Below, piece by piece: positions 8,612-17,716 of a DNA stretch of 64,000 nt (its first letter is position 1; each line of letters opens with the position of its first letter). The notes below the pieces were generated by a model that was not told the origin of the DNA, made no database searches, and was given only the letters and a program-made list of their open reading frames with translations. The translations under genes and the position numbers were made by a program. Where the stretch lies: positions 62,001 to 126,000 of the forward strand of contig JAEUOR010000074.1 of NCBI GenBank assembly GCA_016790635.1, given 5' to 3'. This stretch comes from Burkholderiales bacterium. Lineage in GTDB: Bacteria; Pseudomonadota; Gammaproteobacteria; Burkholderiales; JAEUOS01.

Positions 8612-9498
8612 TGCTGCGCTCCTGGCTGTTCGTCCCCGGCGACTCCGAGCGCAAGCTGGAGAAGAGCCGCGAGAATCCCGCCGACGCGCTGATCCTGGAC
8701 CTCGAGGACTCGGTCTCCAAGGATCGCCAGCAGATCGCGCGCGAGATGACCTGCGCCATCCTGAAGGCGCGCACCGACCGCTCGCGCCAGAAGCTCTACG
8801 TGCGCATCAACCCGCTGGACACGCCGCTCTCGCTGCCGGACTTGTCCGCGGTGATGCCCGGCGCGCCCGACGGCATCTGCCTGCCCAAGGTGTATTCGGC
8901 CAGGGACGTCAACACCCTCGCCAACTATCTGTCGGCGCTGGAGGCGCGCGACGGGCTGCCGATCGGGTCGACCAAGATCCTGTGCGTGGCCACCGAGACG
9001 GCGGCGTCGCTGCTCACCTTCCACACCTACCTGGACGGGGTTTCCGATCGCCTCGCCGCGATGACCTGGGGCGGCGAGGACCTGGCCGCCGCCCTCGGCG
9101 CCTCCGACAACCGCAATCCGGACACCGGCGGGTACGACGATCCTTACCTGATGGCCAAGTCGCTGTGCCTGGCCACCGCGCGCGCCATCGGCGTGCAGCC
9201 GCTGGGCGTGGTCTATGTCGACTACAAGGACTTGGGCGGCCTGGCCGCCGACTGCCTGCGCGACCGCCGCGCGGGCTTCATCGGCAAGATCGCCATCCAT
9301 CCCGACCAGTCAGCGGTGATCAACCAGGCGTTCACCCCGTCGGCCGAAGAAGTCGCGCACGCACGGCGCGTGGTCGAACTTTTCGAGCAGAACCCGGGCC
9401 TGGGCACCGTCGGCCTGGACGGCAAGATGCTCGACATGCCGCACCTGAAGCAGGCGCGCAACCTGCTCGCGCTCGCCGGGCAGGCAGGGCCCCGGTGA
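8608..9498 (+). CDS. HpcH/HpaI family CitE-like acyl-CoA lyase
   Basis: A 296-residue CitE-like TIM-barrel protein. It opens with LRSWLFVPGDSERKLEK and DALILDLEDSV. The metal-binding acidic residues lie in VATETAASL and WGGEDLAAALG. Family members cleave citryl-, citramalyl- or malyl-CoA-type esters. Beside a class III CoA-transferase and an itaconyl-CoA-hydratase-like MaoC, a citramalyl-CoA lyase giving acetyl-CoA and pyruvate is the leading guess. It is translationally coupled to the hydratase. Two adjacent ATG codons (8608, 8611) are possible starts. Confidence 0.85.
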   Translation: MMLRSWLFVPGDSERKLEKSRENPADALILDLEDSVSKDRQQIAREMTCAILKARTDRSRQKLYVRINPLDTPLSLPDLSAVMPGAPDGICLPKVYSARDVNTLANYLSALEARDGLPIGSTKILCVATETAASLLTFHTYLDGVSDRLAAMTWGGEDLAAALGASDNRNPDTGGYDDPYLMAKSLCLATARAIGVQPLGVVYVDYKDLGGLAADCLRDRRAGFIGKIAIHPDQSAVINQAFTPSAEEVAHARRVVELFEQNPGLGTVGLDGKMLDMPHLKQARNLLALAGQAGPR

Positions 9499-9560
9499 AA
9501 CGCGGCGCGTCGCCGCCGCTTAAGCAAACGTCATCCAACGCACCACAAGGAAAACCAAGC

Positions 9561-10334
9561 ATGAGAAACCCGATGAGCCTGAAAGGCCTGAACATCATCG
9601 TCACCGGCGCCGGGCAAGGCATCGGCGAGGCCGTGGCGCGCCTGGTGGCCGATCTCGAAGGCCGCCCCATCCTGATCGACATGAACGCCGAGAAGGTACG
9701 CGCGGTCGCCGCCAGCCTGGGCGCGGCCGGCGCCGAGGCCCACGTCGGCTCGGTGGCCGAACCCGGCTTTGTGCAGGCCACGGTGGACGCCGTCGTCACG
9801 CGCCACGGCGCCGTGCACGGACTGGTCAACAATGCCGGCATCGTGCGCGCGGCGATGATCCACAAGATGTCGGCCGACACCTGGCAGCAGGTCATCGACG
9901 TCAACCTGTCCGGGGTCTTCTACTGCCTGCAGGCGGTGGGCAGGCACATGCTCGACCGCGCCGCGTCGGGCGACAAGAGTCCGGCGTCGATCGTCAACAT
10001 TTCGTCCGATGCCGGGCGGCGCGGCACCATCGGCCAGATCAACTACGGCGCGGCCAAGTCCGGCGTGCTCGGCATCACCATGAGCGCGGCGCGCGAATGG
10101 GCCGCGCAGGGAATCCGCGTGAACTCGATCTGTTTCGGCGTGGTCGAGACCGAGATGACAGAAACCATCCGCTCCGACAAGTTCCGCGACCGCGTCATGT
10201 CGCAAGTGCCGATGGGACGCTTCTCGACACCCGAGGAGGTCTCGCAACCGGTCTGCTTCCTGCTCTCCGGCGCCGCCAGCTACATCACCGGCCAGCACCT
10301 GTCGGTCAACGGCGGCTATACCATCGCAGTCTGA
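9561..10334 (+). CDS. SDR-family 3-hydroxyacyl-CoA/ketoacyl reductase
   Basis: A 257-residue classical SDR. TGAGQGIG lies at 15-22, NNAG near 90, NISS near 143, and YGAAK holds the catalytic Tyr and Lys. The C-terminus (GQHLSVNGGYTIAV) is of FabG type. It probably interconverts a hydroxy and an oxo acyl-CoA within the surrounding module. The ATG at 9561 follows AAGGAAAACC. It lies 62 bases after the lyase and 24 before the crotonase, suggesting one operon from 4650 to 11165. Confidence 0.88.
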   Translation: MRNPMSLKGLNIIVTGAGQGIGEAVARLVADLEGRPILIDMNAEKVRAVAASLGAAGAEAHVGSVAEPGFVQATVDAVVTRHGAVHGLVNNAGIVRAAMIHKMSADTWQQVIDVNLSGVFYCLQAVGRHMLDRAASGDKSPASIVNISSDAGRRGTIGQINYGAAKSGVLGITMSAAREWAAQGIRVNSICFGVVETEMTETIRSDKFRDRVMSQVPMGRFSTPEEVSQPVCFLLSGAASYITGQHLSVNGGYTIAV

Positions 10335-10358
10335 CACTCACAAACAACTGCAAACCAA

Positions 10359-11165
10359 ATGACGACCACCGATTTCGACCGCGTCGCGCTTGATACCGAC
10401 GGCGCGGTCGCCACCATCCGCCTCAACCATCCCGAGGTCCTGAACGCCACCTCGCGCGCGATGATCGACGGCCTGCACTCCGCCGTGGACGCCATCGAGG
10501 CCGCCCGGGGCGCCGTACGCTGCGTGATCCTGACCGGCAGCGGGCGCGCCTTCTGCGCCGGTGCCAACCTGCAGGACCGGCGCGCCGATGCACCCGCGGG
10601 ACACATGCCCCCGCCGGGCGCGAGCCTGGAGACCGTGTACCACCCGCTGCTGCGCCGCCTGCGCGGACTGCCCTGCCCGATCGTGTCGGCCGTCAACGGC
10701 GCCGCCGCCGGCGTCGGCATGAGCCTGGCACTGATGGGCGACCTGATCCTGGCCGCGCGCTCGGCCTACTTCCTGCAGGCCTTCCGGCGCATCGGCCTGG
10801 TACCCGACGGCGGCTCGACCTGGCTCCTGCCGCGGCGCATCGGCACCGCGCGTGCGCTGGAACTGTCGCTCCTGGGCGAAAAGCTGCCCGCCGAAACCGC
10901 GCTGGCGTGGGGCCTCATCAACCGCGTCTGCGACGACGACAAGCTCATGGACCAGGCGCGCGAGCTGGCCGCCAACCTGGCGGCCGGACCGACGGTGGCC
11001 TTGAACCTGACGCGCCAGTTGTACTGGCAAAGCCCGGACAATTCCTTCGAGGATCAGCTGAACATGGAATGCCGCAGCCAGATCGCCGCCGGCCGCACGG
11101 ACGACAACAAGGAAGGGGTGCAGGCCTTCCTCGAAAAGCGACCGGCGCGTTTTCGCGGCCAGTGA
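10359..11165 (+). CDS. PaaG-like crotonase (enoyl-CoA hydratase/isomerase family)
   Basis: A 268-residue crotonase. The oxyanion-hole regions are FCAGANL (65-71) and NGAAAGVG (113-120). The two catalytic glutamates of enoyl-CoA hydratase are absent. Asp150 in the segment AFRRIGLVPDGGSTWLLPR resembles PaaG and related delta3,delta2 isomerases, whose catalytic acid lies in this region. An isomerase or ring-opening type role is therefore more likely than simple hydration. It is the last gene of the plus-strand cluster and converges with the TRAP operon across 51 bases. No clear terminator separates them. Confidence 0.85.
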   Translation: MTTTDFDRVALDTDGAVATIRLNHPEVLNATSRAMIDGLHSAVDAIEAARGAVRCVILTGSGRAFCAGANLQDRRADAPAGHMPPPGASLETVYHPLLRRLRGLPCPIVSAVNGAAAGVGMSLALMGDLILAARSAYFLQAFRRIGLVPDGGSTWLLPRRIGTARALELSLLGEKLPAETALAWGLINRVCDDDKLMDQARELAANLAAGPTVALNLTRQLYWQSPDNSFEDQLNMECRSQIAAGRTDDNKEGVQAFLEKRPARFRGQ

Positions 11166-11216
11166 GGCGCGCGGGCGCTGTGCCTGCCTTGCGTTCCAGC
11201 TAGCCGGTATCGGCCC

Positions 11217-12521
11217 TCAGCGCATCCGCATGTCGACCACGAAGGTGACCAGCTGCGGATACGCGGTCAGAAGCGCCACCGTGACGACGTCGGCCAGGAG
11301 GAACGGCCAAATGCCGCGAAACACATCGCCCAGCGGAATGTCCGGACGCACGCCATTGACCACGAACGCGCAGAGCCCCACCGGCGGGGTCAAAAGCCCG
11401 ATGCCGCACAGCTTGACGACGATGATGCCGAACCAGATCGGGTCGTAGCCCAGGCTCTCGACGATCGGGTAGACGATCGGCAGGGTCAGGAGCATCATGC
11501 CGATGGCGTCCATGAAACAGCCCAGCACCAGGTAGATTGCGTAGATCGCCAAGAGGATCATGAGCGGGGGCAGTTTGAGGTCGCCGATCCAGCCGGAGAA
11601 CGTGACCGGCAGGTTGGCGTAGCCCAGGAAGCGCACGAAGATCAGTACGCCCCAGATGACCGTGAAGATCATCACCGTCAGCTTGGCCGTTTCGAGCAGC
11701 GCGCCGCGGAACTGGCCCCAGGTCATGCGGTGGCGCCAGGCGAAAAGTAGCGTCGAGAACGCGCCCAGGGCACCAGCCTCGGTCGGCGTCGCCCAGCCGA
11801 ACAGCATCGCGGTGAAGATGAGGGCAATGACGATCCAGATCGGCGCGGTCGGCGGCAGTGATTCGAAGCGCTGCCCCCAGGTGTAGCCGGTGATCGGCCG
11901 CCCGAGCGACGGGTCGAGCTTGCAGCGGATCACGATGATCGCGCAATACACCAGCGCGGAGATGATGCCCGGGACGAAGCCCGCGATCAGGAGATCGCCG
12001 ATCGACTGCTCGGTGATGATGCCGTAGATCACCAGGAGCGCCGAGGGCGGGATCAGGGAGTCGAGCGTCGAGCCGGCCGCCACCACGCCGGCGGCCAGCC
12101 TGCGGTTGTAGCCTGCGCGCAGCATCTCAGGAATGGCCACGCGCGCGAACACCGCCGCAGCGGCCGTGGACGCGCCCGACACTGCCGAGAACGCCGCCAC
12201 TGCGAAGACGGTGCCGACCGCCAGGCCGCCGGGCAACCAGCCGAACCAGCGCTTGGCCGCCTCGAAGCTGGTGCGCGTCATGCCGGCGTAGTAGGCCAGG
12301 TAGCCGATGAGGATGAACATCGGCAGCACCGAGAGTTCGTAACTGGTGCTCTTGGCGAAAGGAATGGTGCCGGCCGCGACCAGCGCCGCGTAGGGATTGC
12401 CCATCAGGATGATGAGCCCGACCACGCCGACAAAGGCCGCCGCGTAGGCGATGCGCACGCCCAGCACCGCCAGCAAGAGGAGCGCGACCGCCCCGGCGAT
12501 GCCGATCTCAAGCGGCGTCAT
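11217..12521 (-). CDS. dctM: TRAP transporter large permease (DctM)
   Basis: A 434-residue, very hydrophobic permease with about twelve membrane segments. Family landmarks are PMFILIGYLAYYAGMTR, AAFSAVSGASTAAAA and AGSTLDSLIPPSALLVIYG. It forms the sodium-driven channel of a TRAP uptake system with DctQ and DctP. The start at 12521 (MTPLEIG) overlaps the dctQ stop by four bases (ATGA), a common coupling in TRAP operons. The open frame extends further upstream, but that part is antisense-like and lacks a start signal. Confidence 0.93.
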   Translation of the reverse strand: MTPLEIGIAGAVALLLLAVLGVRIAYAAAFVGVVGLIILMGNPYAALVAAGTIPFAKSTSYELSVLPMFILIGYLAYYAGMTRTSFEAAKRWFGWLPGGLAVGTVFAVAAFSAVSGASTAAAAVFARVAIPEMLRAGYNRRLAAGVVAAGSTLDSLIPPSALLVIYGIITEQSIGDLLIAGFVPGIISALVYCAIIVIRCKLDPSLGRPITGYTWGQRFESLPPTAPIWIVIALIFTAMLFGWATPTEAGALGAFSTLLFAWRHRMTWGQFRGALLETAKLTVMIFTVIWGVLIFVRFLGYANLPVTFSGWIGDLKLPPLMILLAIYAIYLVLGCFMDAIGMMLLTLPIVYPIVESLGYDPIWFGIIVVKLCGIGLLTPPVGLCAFVVNGVRPDIPLGDVFRGIWPFLLADVVTVALLTAYPQLVTFVVDMRMR

Positions 12522-13225
12522 CGCCCCGCCCCCTGTGCAGGAGCCGCACGGGCGTCGGTGTCGGCCAGGCGCAGCGCCTCGTCGATCTCGCGCTGCGCTG
12601 CCTGCTCCGCGGTCTCCGGCACCGGCACGGCCAATGGCGCGCGCGCCGGGTTGGCCAGCATGCGCAGGTAACCCCACAGCTGGACAAGTAGGCGCGCCAG
12701 CAGGACAGCAAGCATCGCCGGCACGAGCAGCTTGGCCGGCCACAGCGGCAGCTTGATGTCCATCGACGAATCCCCTTTCGACCAGGCGTTGTGGAAGTTG
12801 TCCCAGGTGCCGACGATGAGGAGGATCGTGACGACGATGGCCACCAGCGTGGCCAGGGTCTCGAAGGTCCACAGGAGCCGGCCGCGCATCGAGGCGAGCG
12901 CCACCTCCATGCGGATGTGGCCGCCGACGCGCTGGCAGTAGGCCAGCCCGAGCAGCCCGTAGAAGGCGGCGATGAACTGCACATAGTCGATGTAGCCGTG
13001 GATGGCAAAGCGCGGAATCGCCGGCGTCAGCGCATTGAGTCCGTTGAACAGGCTGCGGCTGACGATCTGCGCGATCCCCATCACCATCACCGCCAGGATG
13101 GCGACGGCGGCCAGCAGGTTGAGCAGGTCCTCGAGGCGGCCCAGGCGAGCGTCGACGCGCGCGATCAACGGCGCGTCCGGCGGCGGTGCGGCCACCGGCG
13201 CTGCGGACTCGGAGGGGCCGGCCAT
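12518..13225 (-). CDS. dctQ: TRAP transporter small permease (DctQ)
   Basis: A 235-residue small membrane subunit with four hydrophobic segments, near 33-53, 73-95 (YIDYVQFIAAFYGLLGLAYC), 115-138 and 150-175. It carries the family motif GLAYCQRVGGHIRMEV. The acidic and proline-rich extensions at both ends exceed the usual 160-180 residues. It docks to DctM in the inner membrane. It starts 19 bases after dctP and overlaps dctM. Confidence 0.9.
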   Translation of the reverse strand: MAGPSESAAPVAAPPPDAPLIARVDARLGRLEDLLNLLAAVAILAVMVMGIAQIVSRSLFNGLNALTPAIPRFAIHGYIDYVQFIAAFYGLLGLAYCQRVGGHIRMEVALASMRGRLLWTFETLATLVAIVVTILLIVGTWDNFHNAWSKGDSSMDIKLPLWPAKLLVPAMLAVLLARLLVQLWGYLRMLANPARAPLAVPVPETAEQAAQREIDEALRLADTDARAAPAQGAGR

Positions 13226-13244
13226 GCCGGTGGGCCGCGGCCGG

Positions 13245-14276
13245 CTACTTTTTCTGCGCCTTGGCCGAGGTGTCGAAGATCAGCTGCAGCAACTCCTTGG
13301 CGGGAATGCCGCGCGCCGACATCTCTGCCACCCACTTGTCCCATACCGGCTGTGCGCCGGCCTTGCGGAACTCTGCCAGCTCGGCCGGCGTGTAGGTGAT
13401 GAAATTCAGGCGGCGCTTGAACAGCGGAACGTTCTTCTCGTCGTTTTGCCGGTAAGCGTTGATGAGCGCGTCTCGCACCTGGGTGCGCATGTCCATGATG
13501 ATCTTCTGGTACTGCGGCGGCAGCTGCGCCCAGGCGTTGCGGTTGAAGAGCGTCGGGCAGGCCACCGTGCCCGGCGCCATGTTGGTCGTGTACCAGTTGC
13601 CGATCTCATGGGTCTTGTACGACAGGTGCGCATAGGTGGTCGGAAACGACACCGCGTCGAGCGTGCCGCGTTCAAGCGCGGTGTACACCTCGGTCGGCGG
13701 CACCGTGGTCGGTACCGCGCCGATGTTCCGCATCGCGTCGCCCAGGCCGCCCAGGGCGCGCACGCGCATGCCCTTGAAATCGGCCAGGGTCTTGGGCGGC
13801 TTGCCCTTGCCGATGAATTCATATTGCGGCAGAAGATTGGCTGAATAGATGTTGGCGTTCCATTTCGCCAGTTCGGCCTGGATCACCGGGTGCGCGTGAA
13901 ACGCATCATGCACCGCCCACTGGGTCTCGAAGTCCGGGAGCGGCAGGAACGGCAGGTCCAGTGCCGTGTACGCCGGGGTCTTCTCCGGATGGTAGGAACT
14001 GCACATCAGGGTCGCCTGCAGGCCGCCCGCATTGAGGATATCGAGCAATTCGCGCTCGCCGCCGAAGGTACCCCAGCCTATCGTGATGGTGAACTTGCCG
14101 CCGGTGCGCTCGGCAACGGTCTTGGCCATCAGCTCGATGCCTGCGGTGATGGCGCGCGGCTTGCCCCACGAACCGAATTTCCACTCCACCTTGGGCCCGT
14201 CGACGACCTGGCCTATGGCAAACGGGGAGGCGAGTGCCGCCGACAGGCCGGCGATGACGCTGATTCCGATACGCAT
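13245..14276 (-). CDS. dctP: TRAP transporter solute-binding protein (DctP)
   Basis: A 343-residue periplasmic receptor with a signal peptide ending near FAIGQ at residue 22. Typical DctP segments are present: GGKFTITIGWGTFGGERELLD, YIYSANLLPQYEFIGK-type strands, and FKGMRVRALGGLGDAMRNIGA, where the conserved Arg binds the ligand carboxylate. It delivers an organic acid to DctQM. AAGGAGACAACC precedes the ATG. It lies 44 bases after iclR, so regulator and transporter form one operon. Confidence 0.93.
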   Translation of the reverse strand: MRIGISVIAGLSAALASPFAIGQVVDGPKVEWKFGSWGKPRAITAGIELMAKTVAERTGGKFTITIGWGTFGGERELLDILNAGGLQATLMCSSYHPEKTPAYTALDLPFLPLPDFETQWAVHDAFHAHPVIQAELAKWNANIYSANLLPQYEFIGKGKPPKTLADFKGMRVRALGGLGDAMRNIGAVPTTVPPTEVYTALERGTLDAVSFPTTYAHLSYKTHEIGNWYTTNMAPGTVACPTLFNRNAWAQLPPQYQKIIMDMRTQVRDALINAYRQNDEKNVPLFKRRLNFITYTPAELAEFRKAGAQPVWDKWVAEMSARGIPAKELLQLIFDTSAKAQKK

Positions 14277-14320
14277 GGTTGTCTCCTTGTGGTTTGTTGG
14301 GCGATGAAATAGGTCGAAAA

Positions 14321-15196
14321 CTATGGAGGACTCTTCCCGCCAGACCGTGCACGCTTGGCCGGTAGCGCCGCCGTTGCACGGACGGCGCCGGGCCGGCCGC
14401 CCAGCGCCAGGGTGAGGGCGGAGGCGATGCGCCGCACGTGCTTTTCGTTGGCCTCGCTTCGTGCGCTCATGCGCCGTGACGGGCCGGCGATGAGGACCCC
14501 GGCGACCACGGCGCCTTCGGCGCCATAAATAGGCGCGGCGAGTCCGTCCGCGTCGGCGACCCGCTCGCCATGGTTGCGCGCGATGCCTTCGCTGCGCACC
14601 CGACGCAACATGGCGCGCAGGCGCGCCGGATCGGTCACTGTTGCAGGCGTGTGGCGTGCCAGCGGCGCAGCGCTGAGAACGGCACGCTGTCGCGCCTCCG
14701 GCAGGTGGGCCAGCAATACCTTGCCCAGGGCGGTGCAGTGCAGGTCGCGCCGTTCGCCGACCGAGACCGCGTAGCGGATCGGATTGGTCGCCTCGCACTT
14801 GTCGAGGTAAACGACGGCATCGGCATCGGCTGCCATGGCGCCCAGCACCGCGGTCTCACCGCTGACCCGCGAGAGTTCTTCCAGATAAGGGCGCGCGATC
14901 TCGGTCAGTTCGCGCCCGGCGACGGCGCGCATGGCCAGCGCGTGGATGCGCGGGCCAACCAGGTAGCGCCCGGCCGGGTCGCGGCGCAGGCAGGATTCAG
15001 CCAGCAGTGCGCTGCACAACCCGACCAGGCTGGACTTGGGCGCCGCGGTATGGGCGGACAGTTCCGAGAGCGTCGCCCCCTGCGGATGCGCAACCAGGAA
15101 TTCGAGGATGGCGACGACGCGCCCGACCGATTGCGGACCGGCGCCGCCTGCGGAAGCACCGCCGCCTTCCGACCTGTCCCTGCCGAGTGTACGCAT
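14321..15196 (-). CDS. IclR-family transcriptional regulator
   Basis: A regulator of about 291 residues. It has an N-terminal winged helix (SVGRVVAILEFLVAHPQGATL, recognition region AAPKSSLVGLCSALL) and a C-terminal IclR effector domain (LHCTALGKVLLAHLP, GVLIAGPSRRM). IclR proteins usually sense an intermediate of an aromatic or organic-acid pathway. It leads the iclR-dctPQM operon and faces the acyl-CoA cluster, so it probably controls both. The start is uncertain: ATG at 15196 or 15223 both lack a good ribosome-binding site. Confidence 0.88.
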   Translation of the reverse strand: MRTLGRDRSEGGGASAGGAGPQSVGRVVAILEFLVAHPQGATLSELSAHTAAPKSSLVGLCSALLAESCLRRDPAGRYLVGPRIHALAMRAVAGRELTEIARPYLEELSRVSGETAVLGAMAADADAVVYLDKCEATNPIRYAVSVGERRDLHCTALGKVLLAHLPEARQRAVLSAAPLARHTPATVTDPARLRAMLRRVRSEGIARNHGERVADADGLAAPIYGAEGAVVAGVLIAGPSRRMSARSEANEKHVRRIASALTLALGGRPGAVRATAALPAKRARSGGKSPP

Positions 15197-15213
15197 ATTC
15201 GAACCGCGTTCGA
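15189..15213 (-). promoter_or_regulatory. Palindrome at the iclR start, possible autoregulatory site
   Basis: TCGAAC (15199-15204), CGC and GTTCGA (15208-15213) form a perfect 6-bp dyad. Next to it, on the minus strand, AATATGCGTAC (15189-15199) resembles GATATGCGAAC in the dyad at 4492-4502 (9 of 11 bases). If it is an operator, the iclR product may bind both. The overlap with a candidate start codon makes this uncertain. Confidence 0.3.
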
Positions 15214-15364
15214 GAAGACGCATCGTAGGGCGATGCCGCCGGCCTGTCAACGCCTTGGGCCGGCCAGGGAACGATTTTCCCGGGCCGGGCTAACCCCGCT
15301 TTCGCGCGTGCTTCGTTCATGGCTGTCACACCCTCCCATCACCCCTTGTGCAAAGGAATTCAAC

Positions 15365-16285
15365 ATGCAAGCCCCGTCAAGGATCCGCTCCTCCGCTGCC
15401 ACGCTCGCCCTGGTGTTCGCCGCACTCGCCGGCTCAGCACCCGGTGCATTCGCGGCTGGCCATCTGGCCCAGGTCATCGTCATCGACCGCGACAGCGGCC
15501 GCGTCCTGCCCCTCCACCGGCACGACGGCAGGTTGTGGGTGGAAGGCAGCCCCGGCGCACGCTATGCGATCCGCGTGCACAACCAGAGCCCCGGACGCCT
15601 GCTGGCGGTGATGTCGGTCGACGGCGTCAACGTCATCAGCGGCGAGACCGCGCACACCGCGCAGTCCGGCTACGTGCTGTCGCCCTGGGAGCGCTACGAC
15701 ATCGCCGGCTGGCGCCGCAATGCCGCGCAGATCGCGGCCTTTGAATTCACCACCCTGGCCGACTCCTACGCTGCGCGCACCGGGAGGCCGGATCATGTCG
15801 GCGTGCTCGGCGTGGCGCTGTTCCGTGAACGCCCGCCGCCGGCAATCCTGCCCGCGCCCCAGCCGGAGATCTCGCATCGCCGCGACGGACCAGGAGCCAA
15901 CGACAGCGCCCGCAGCGCGGCCGGTGCGCGCGAGCGTGCCGAAGCCGGTCCGGGGCCGGCGCCAGCTGCACCTGCGGCCGAGGCGCCTTCCGGCGAAGCG
16001 CGCCGCTCCGCGCCGGCTGCAACCGGCAGCGCCGACGCAATGTCGTCGGCGCAGGCACCGAGCAAGCTCGGCACCGGCCATGGTCAGCGCGAAATCTCGC
16101 GCGTGACCTTCACCGACTTTCAGCGCGCCCAGACAAGTCCGAATGAAGTGATCACGATCCACTACGACTCGCGCGAGAACCTGATCGCGCTGGGCGTCAT
16201 CCGCGTCCCGGCACTGCAGCCGGTGCCGCGCCCTTTTCCAAGCCAGCCGCAGTTCGGCTTTGTGCCGGACCCGCCGCGGCGCTGA
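15365..16285 (+). CDS. Secreted hypothetical protein with Ala/Pro-rich middle
   Basis: A 306-residue exported protein of unknown function. The signal peptide spans about 30 residues (ALAGSAPGAFA). Residues 31-155 form a compact, probably beta-rich domain (RVLPLHRHDGRLWVEGSPG, then YAIRVHNQSPGRLLAVMSVDG, then VLSPWERYDIAGWRRN). Residues 160-240 are rich in Ala, Pro, Arg and Gly and look disordered. A short C-terminal domain follows (SPNEVITIHYDSRENLIALGV). No catalytic motif was recognised. It is transcribed alone and ends six bases before the convergent sensor kinase. Confidence 0.7.
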   Translation: MQAPSRIRSSAATLALVFAALAGSAPGAFAAGHLAQVIVIDRDSGRVLPLHRHDGRLWVEGSPGARYAIRVHNQSPGRLLAVMSVDGVNVISGETAHTAQSGYVLSPWERYDIAGWRRNAAQIAAFEFTTLADSYAARTGRPDHVGVLGVALFRERPPPAILPAPQPEISHRRDGPGANDSARSAAGARERAEAGPGPAPAAPAAEAPSGEARRSAPAATGSADAMSSAQAPSKLGTGHGQREISRVTFTDFQRAQTSPNEVITIHYDSRENLIALGVIRVPALQPVPRPFPSQPQFGFVPDPPRR

Positions 16286-16291
16286 CGCGCC

Positions 16292-17557
16292 TCAGGCTTG
16301 CAGCGTGAAGAAGAAGGTCGCCCCGGCGCCGGGGCTGCTTTCGACCCAGATGCGCCCGCCGTGCAGTTCGACGACCCCGCGCGCGGTAGCGAGACCGACG
16401 CCGGTGCCGGGGTAGTGCGTGGCGCCCGCAAGGCGCGTGAACGGCTGGAAGAGCTTCGGCGCCTCACTCATGTCCAGCCCGATGCCGTTGTCGCGCATCC
16501 AGAACACCGGCGGTGTCGCCGTGGCATTGCAGCCGAACCAGACTTGCGGCGCAGCGGCCTTGGAGGCGTATTTGAAGGCGTTGGACAGTAGGTTCTCGAT
16601 CACCGAGCGCAGCAGGACGGGGTCCGCGACGGCGTTGATGCCAGGCTGGATTTCCAGGCGTGTCGTCGGCGATTGCGCCTGGAGCTCGCGGCCGATCTCG
16701 GCAGCCAGGGCCGACAGGTCCACTTCACGCCGGACCGGCTCCGCACTGCGGGTCGACGCCATGGCCAGCATGGCATCCAGAAAGGCGCTCATGCGCGTGC
16801 CGCTTTGCATGATGCGCACCAACAGGTCGCGAGCATCGCGGTCGAGGGTCTGTCCGCACTCGTCGAACAGCACCTTGGAATAACCCAGGATCGAGCGCAA
16901 GGGCGAGCGCAGGTCGTGGGCGACGGCGCGATTGAACTCTTCCAGCGCCTGGTTGGCTTTGCGCAGCGCGTCAGTCTGCTGGGCGACTTGCAGGGCCACG
17001 CTCGCGGTAACGGTTTCGCGCGCGGCATCCAGCGCCTGCTGCTTCTCCGCCAGTTGCTCGATAGCGCGTTGCAACACACGCACGCCATAGTCCAGCCTGC
17101 GTACTTCGTCGCCTTCGATCGCGCCCGCATCGGGCGCGATGGCGGTCTCCAGGTTCGCCACCGCGCGCCAGGCATGCTTGCGGAGCTGCGCCGCGATGGT
17201 CTCGATGAGTTCGTCGGGGTCCACCGGCTTGACCAGGAAGTCGTCTGCGCCCTGCTTCATCGAAGCGCGCTGCCGCGCCTTCGAGCCGTCGATGGTGAGC
17301 ATGACGACCGGCACGGCCGCGGTGCGCGGGTCCTGCTGCAGGCTCGCCAGCACATCATCGCCGGTCATGTCGGGCAGGTAATGATCAAGCAGGACCAGGT
17401 CGGGGGGGTCGGCCTTGACGCGGGCGAGCGTCGCCGCGCCGCTCTCTTCCGCGCTGACCCGACATCCGGCCTTGCGCAACAGCAGGCTCATGAAGGCGCG
17501 CAGGGCCCCGTCGTCGTCGGCGACAAGAATGTGCGTGCTGTCCGGAAGCGAGATCAT
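16292..17557 (-). CDS. Hybrid response regulator/histidine kinase (REC-HisKA-HATPase)
   Basis: A 421-residue cytoplasmic signalling protein. An N-terminal receiver domain (about 8-125) has acidic residues DDD at 14-16, phospho-acceptor Asp58 and Lys110. A coiled coil (150-208) follows, then a HisKA dimerisation helix with His214 (AVAHDLRSPL). The ATPase domain has the N box ENLLSNAF (Asn326), DNGIG (356-360) and GTGVGLA. The receiver precedes the kinase and there is no membrane segment, so it probably relays a phosphate from another kinase. No partner regulator is adjacent. Confidence 0.88.
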   Translation of the reverse strand: MISLPDSTHILVADDDGALRAFMSLLLRKAGCRVSAEESGAATLARVKADPPDLVLLDHYLPDMTGDDVLASLQQDPRTAAVPVVMLTIDGSKARQRASMKQGADDFLVKPVDPDELIETIAAQLRKHAWRAVANLETAIAPDAGAIEGDEVRRLDYGVRVLQRAIEQLAEKQQALDAARETVTASVALQVAQQTDALRKANQALEEFNRAVAHDLRSPLRSILGYSKVLFDECGQTLDRDARDLLVRIMQSGTRMSAFLDAMLAMASTRSAEPVRREVDLSALAAEIGRELQAQSPTTRLEIQPGINAVADPVLLRSVIENLLSNAFKYASKAAAPQVWFGCNATATPPVFWMRDNGIGLDMSEAPKLFQPFTRLAGATHYPGTGVGLATARGVVELHGGRIWVESSPGAGATFFFTLQA

Positions 17558-17716
17558 GGCGGCGGGTTCACCAGAGTCGACGGGAGCGGCCCGCCAGGCA
17601 CTGGCATGTCAATAGGAACTGTTAAATTTTCCAATGCGGCCTCAAGCCACGCGACGAAGACGCACGGGAATGGCATCATAATCCCTCGATGAGCATTTCG
17701 AAAGCGCATCATCGCG

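Noticed and set aside
8608..9498. CitE-like lyase as the missing LigK aldolase of the protocatechuate pathway
   Set aside because: LigK belongs to the RraA-like aldolase family. This protein has CitE-type motifs and is coupled to a CoA-transferase and hydratase.
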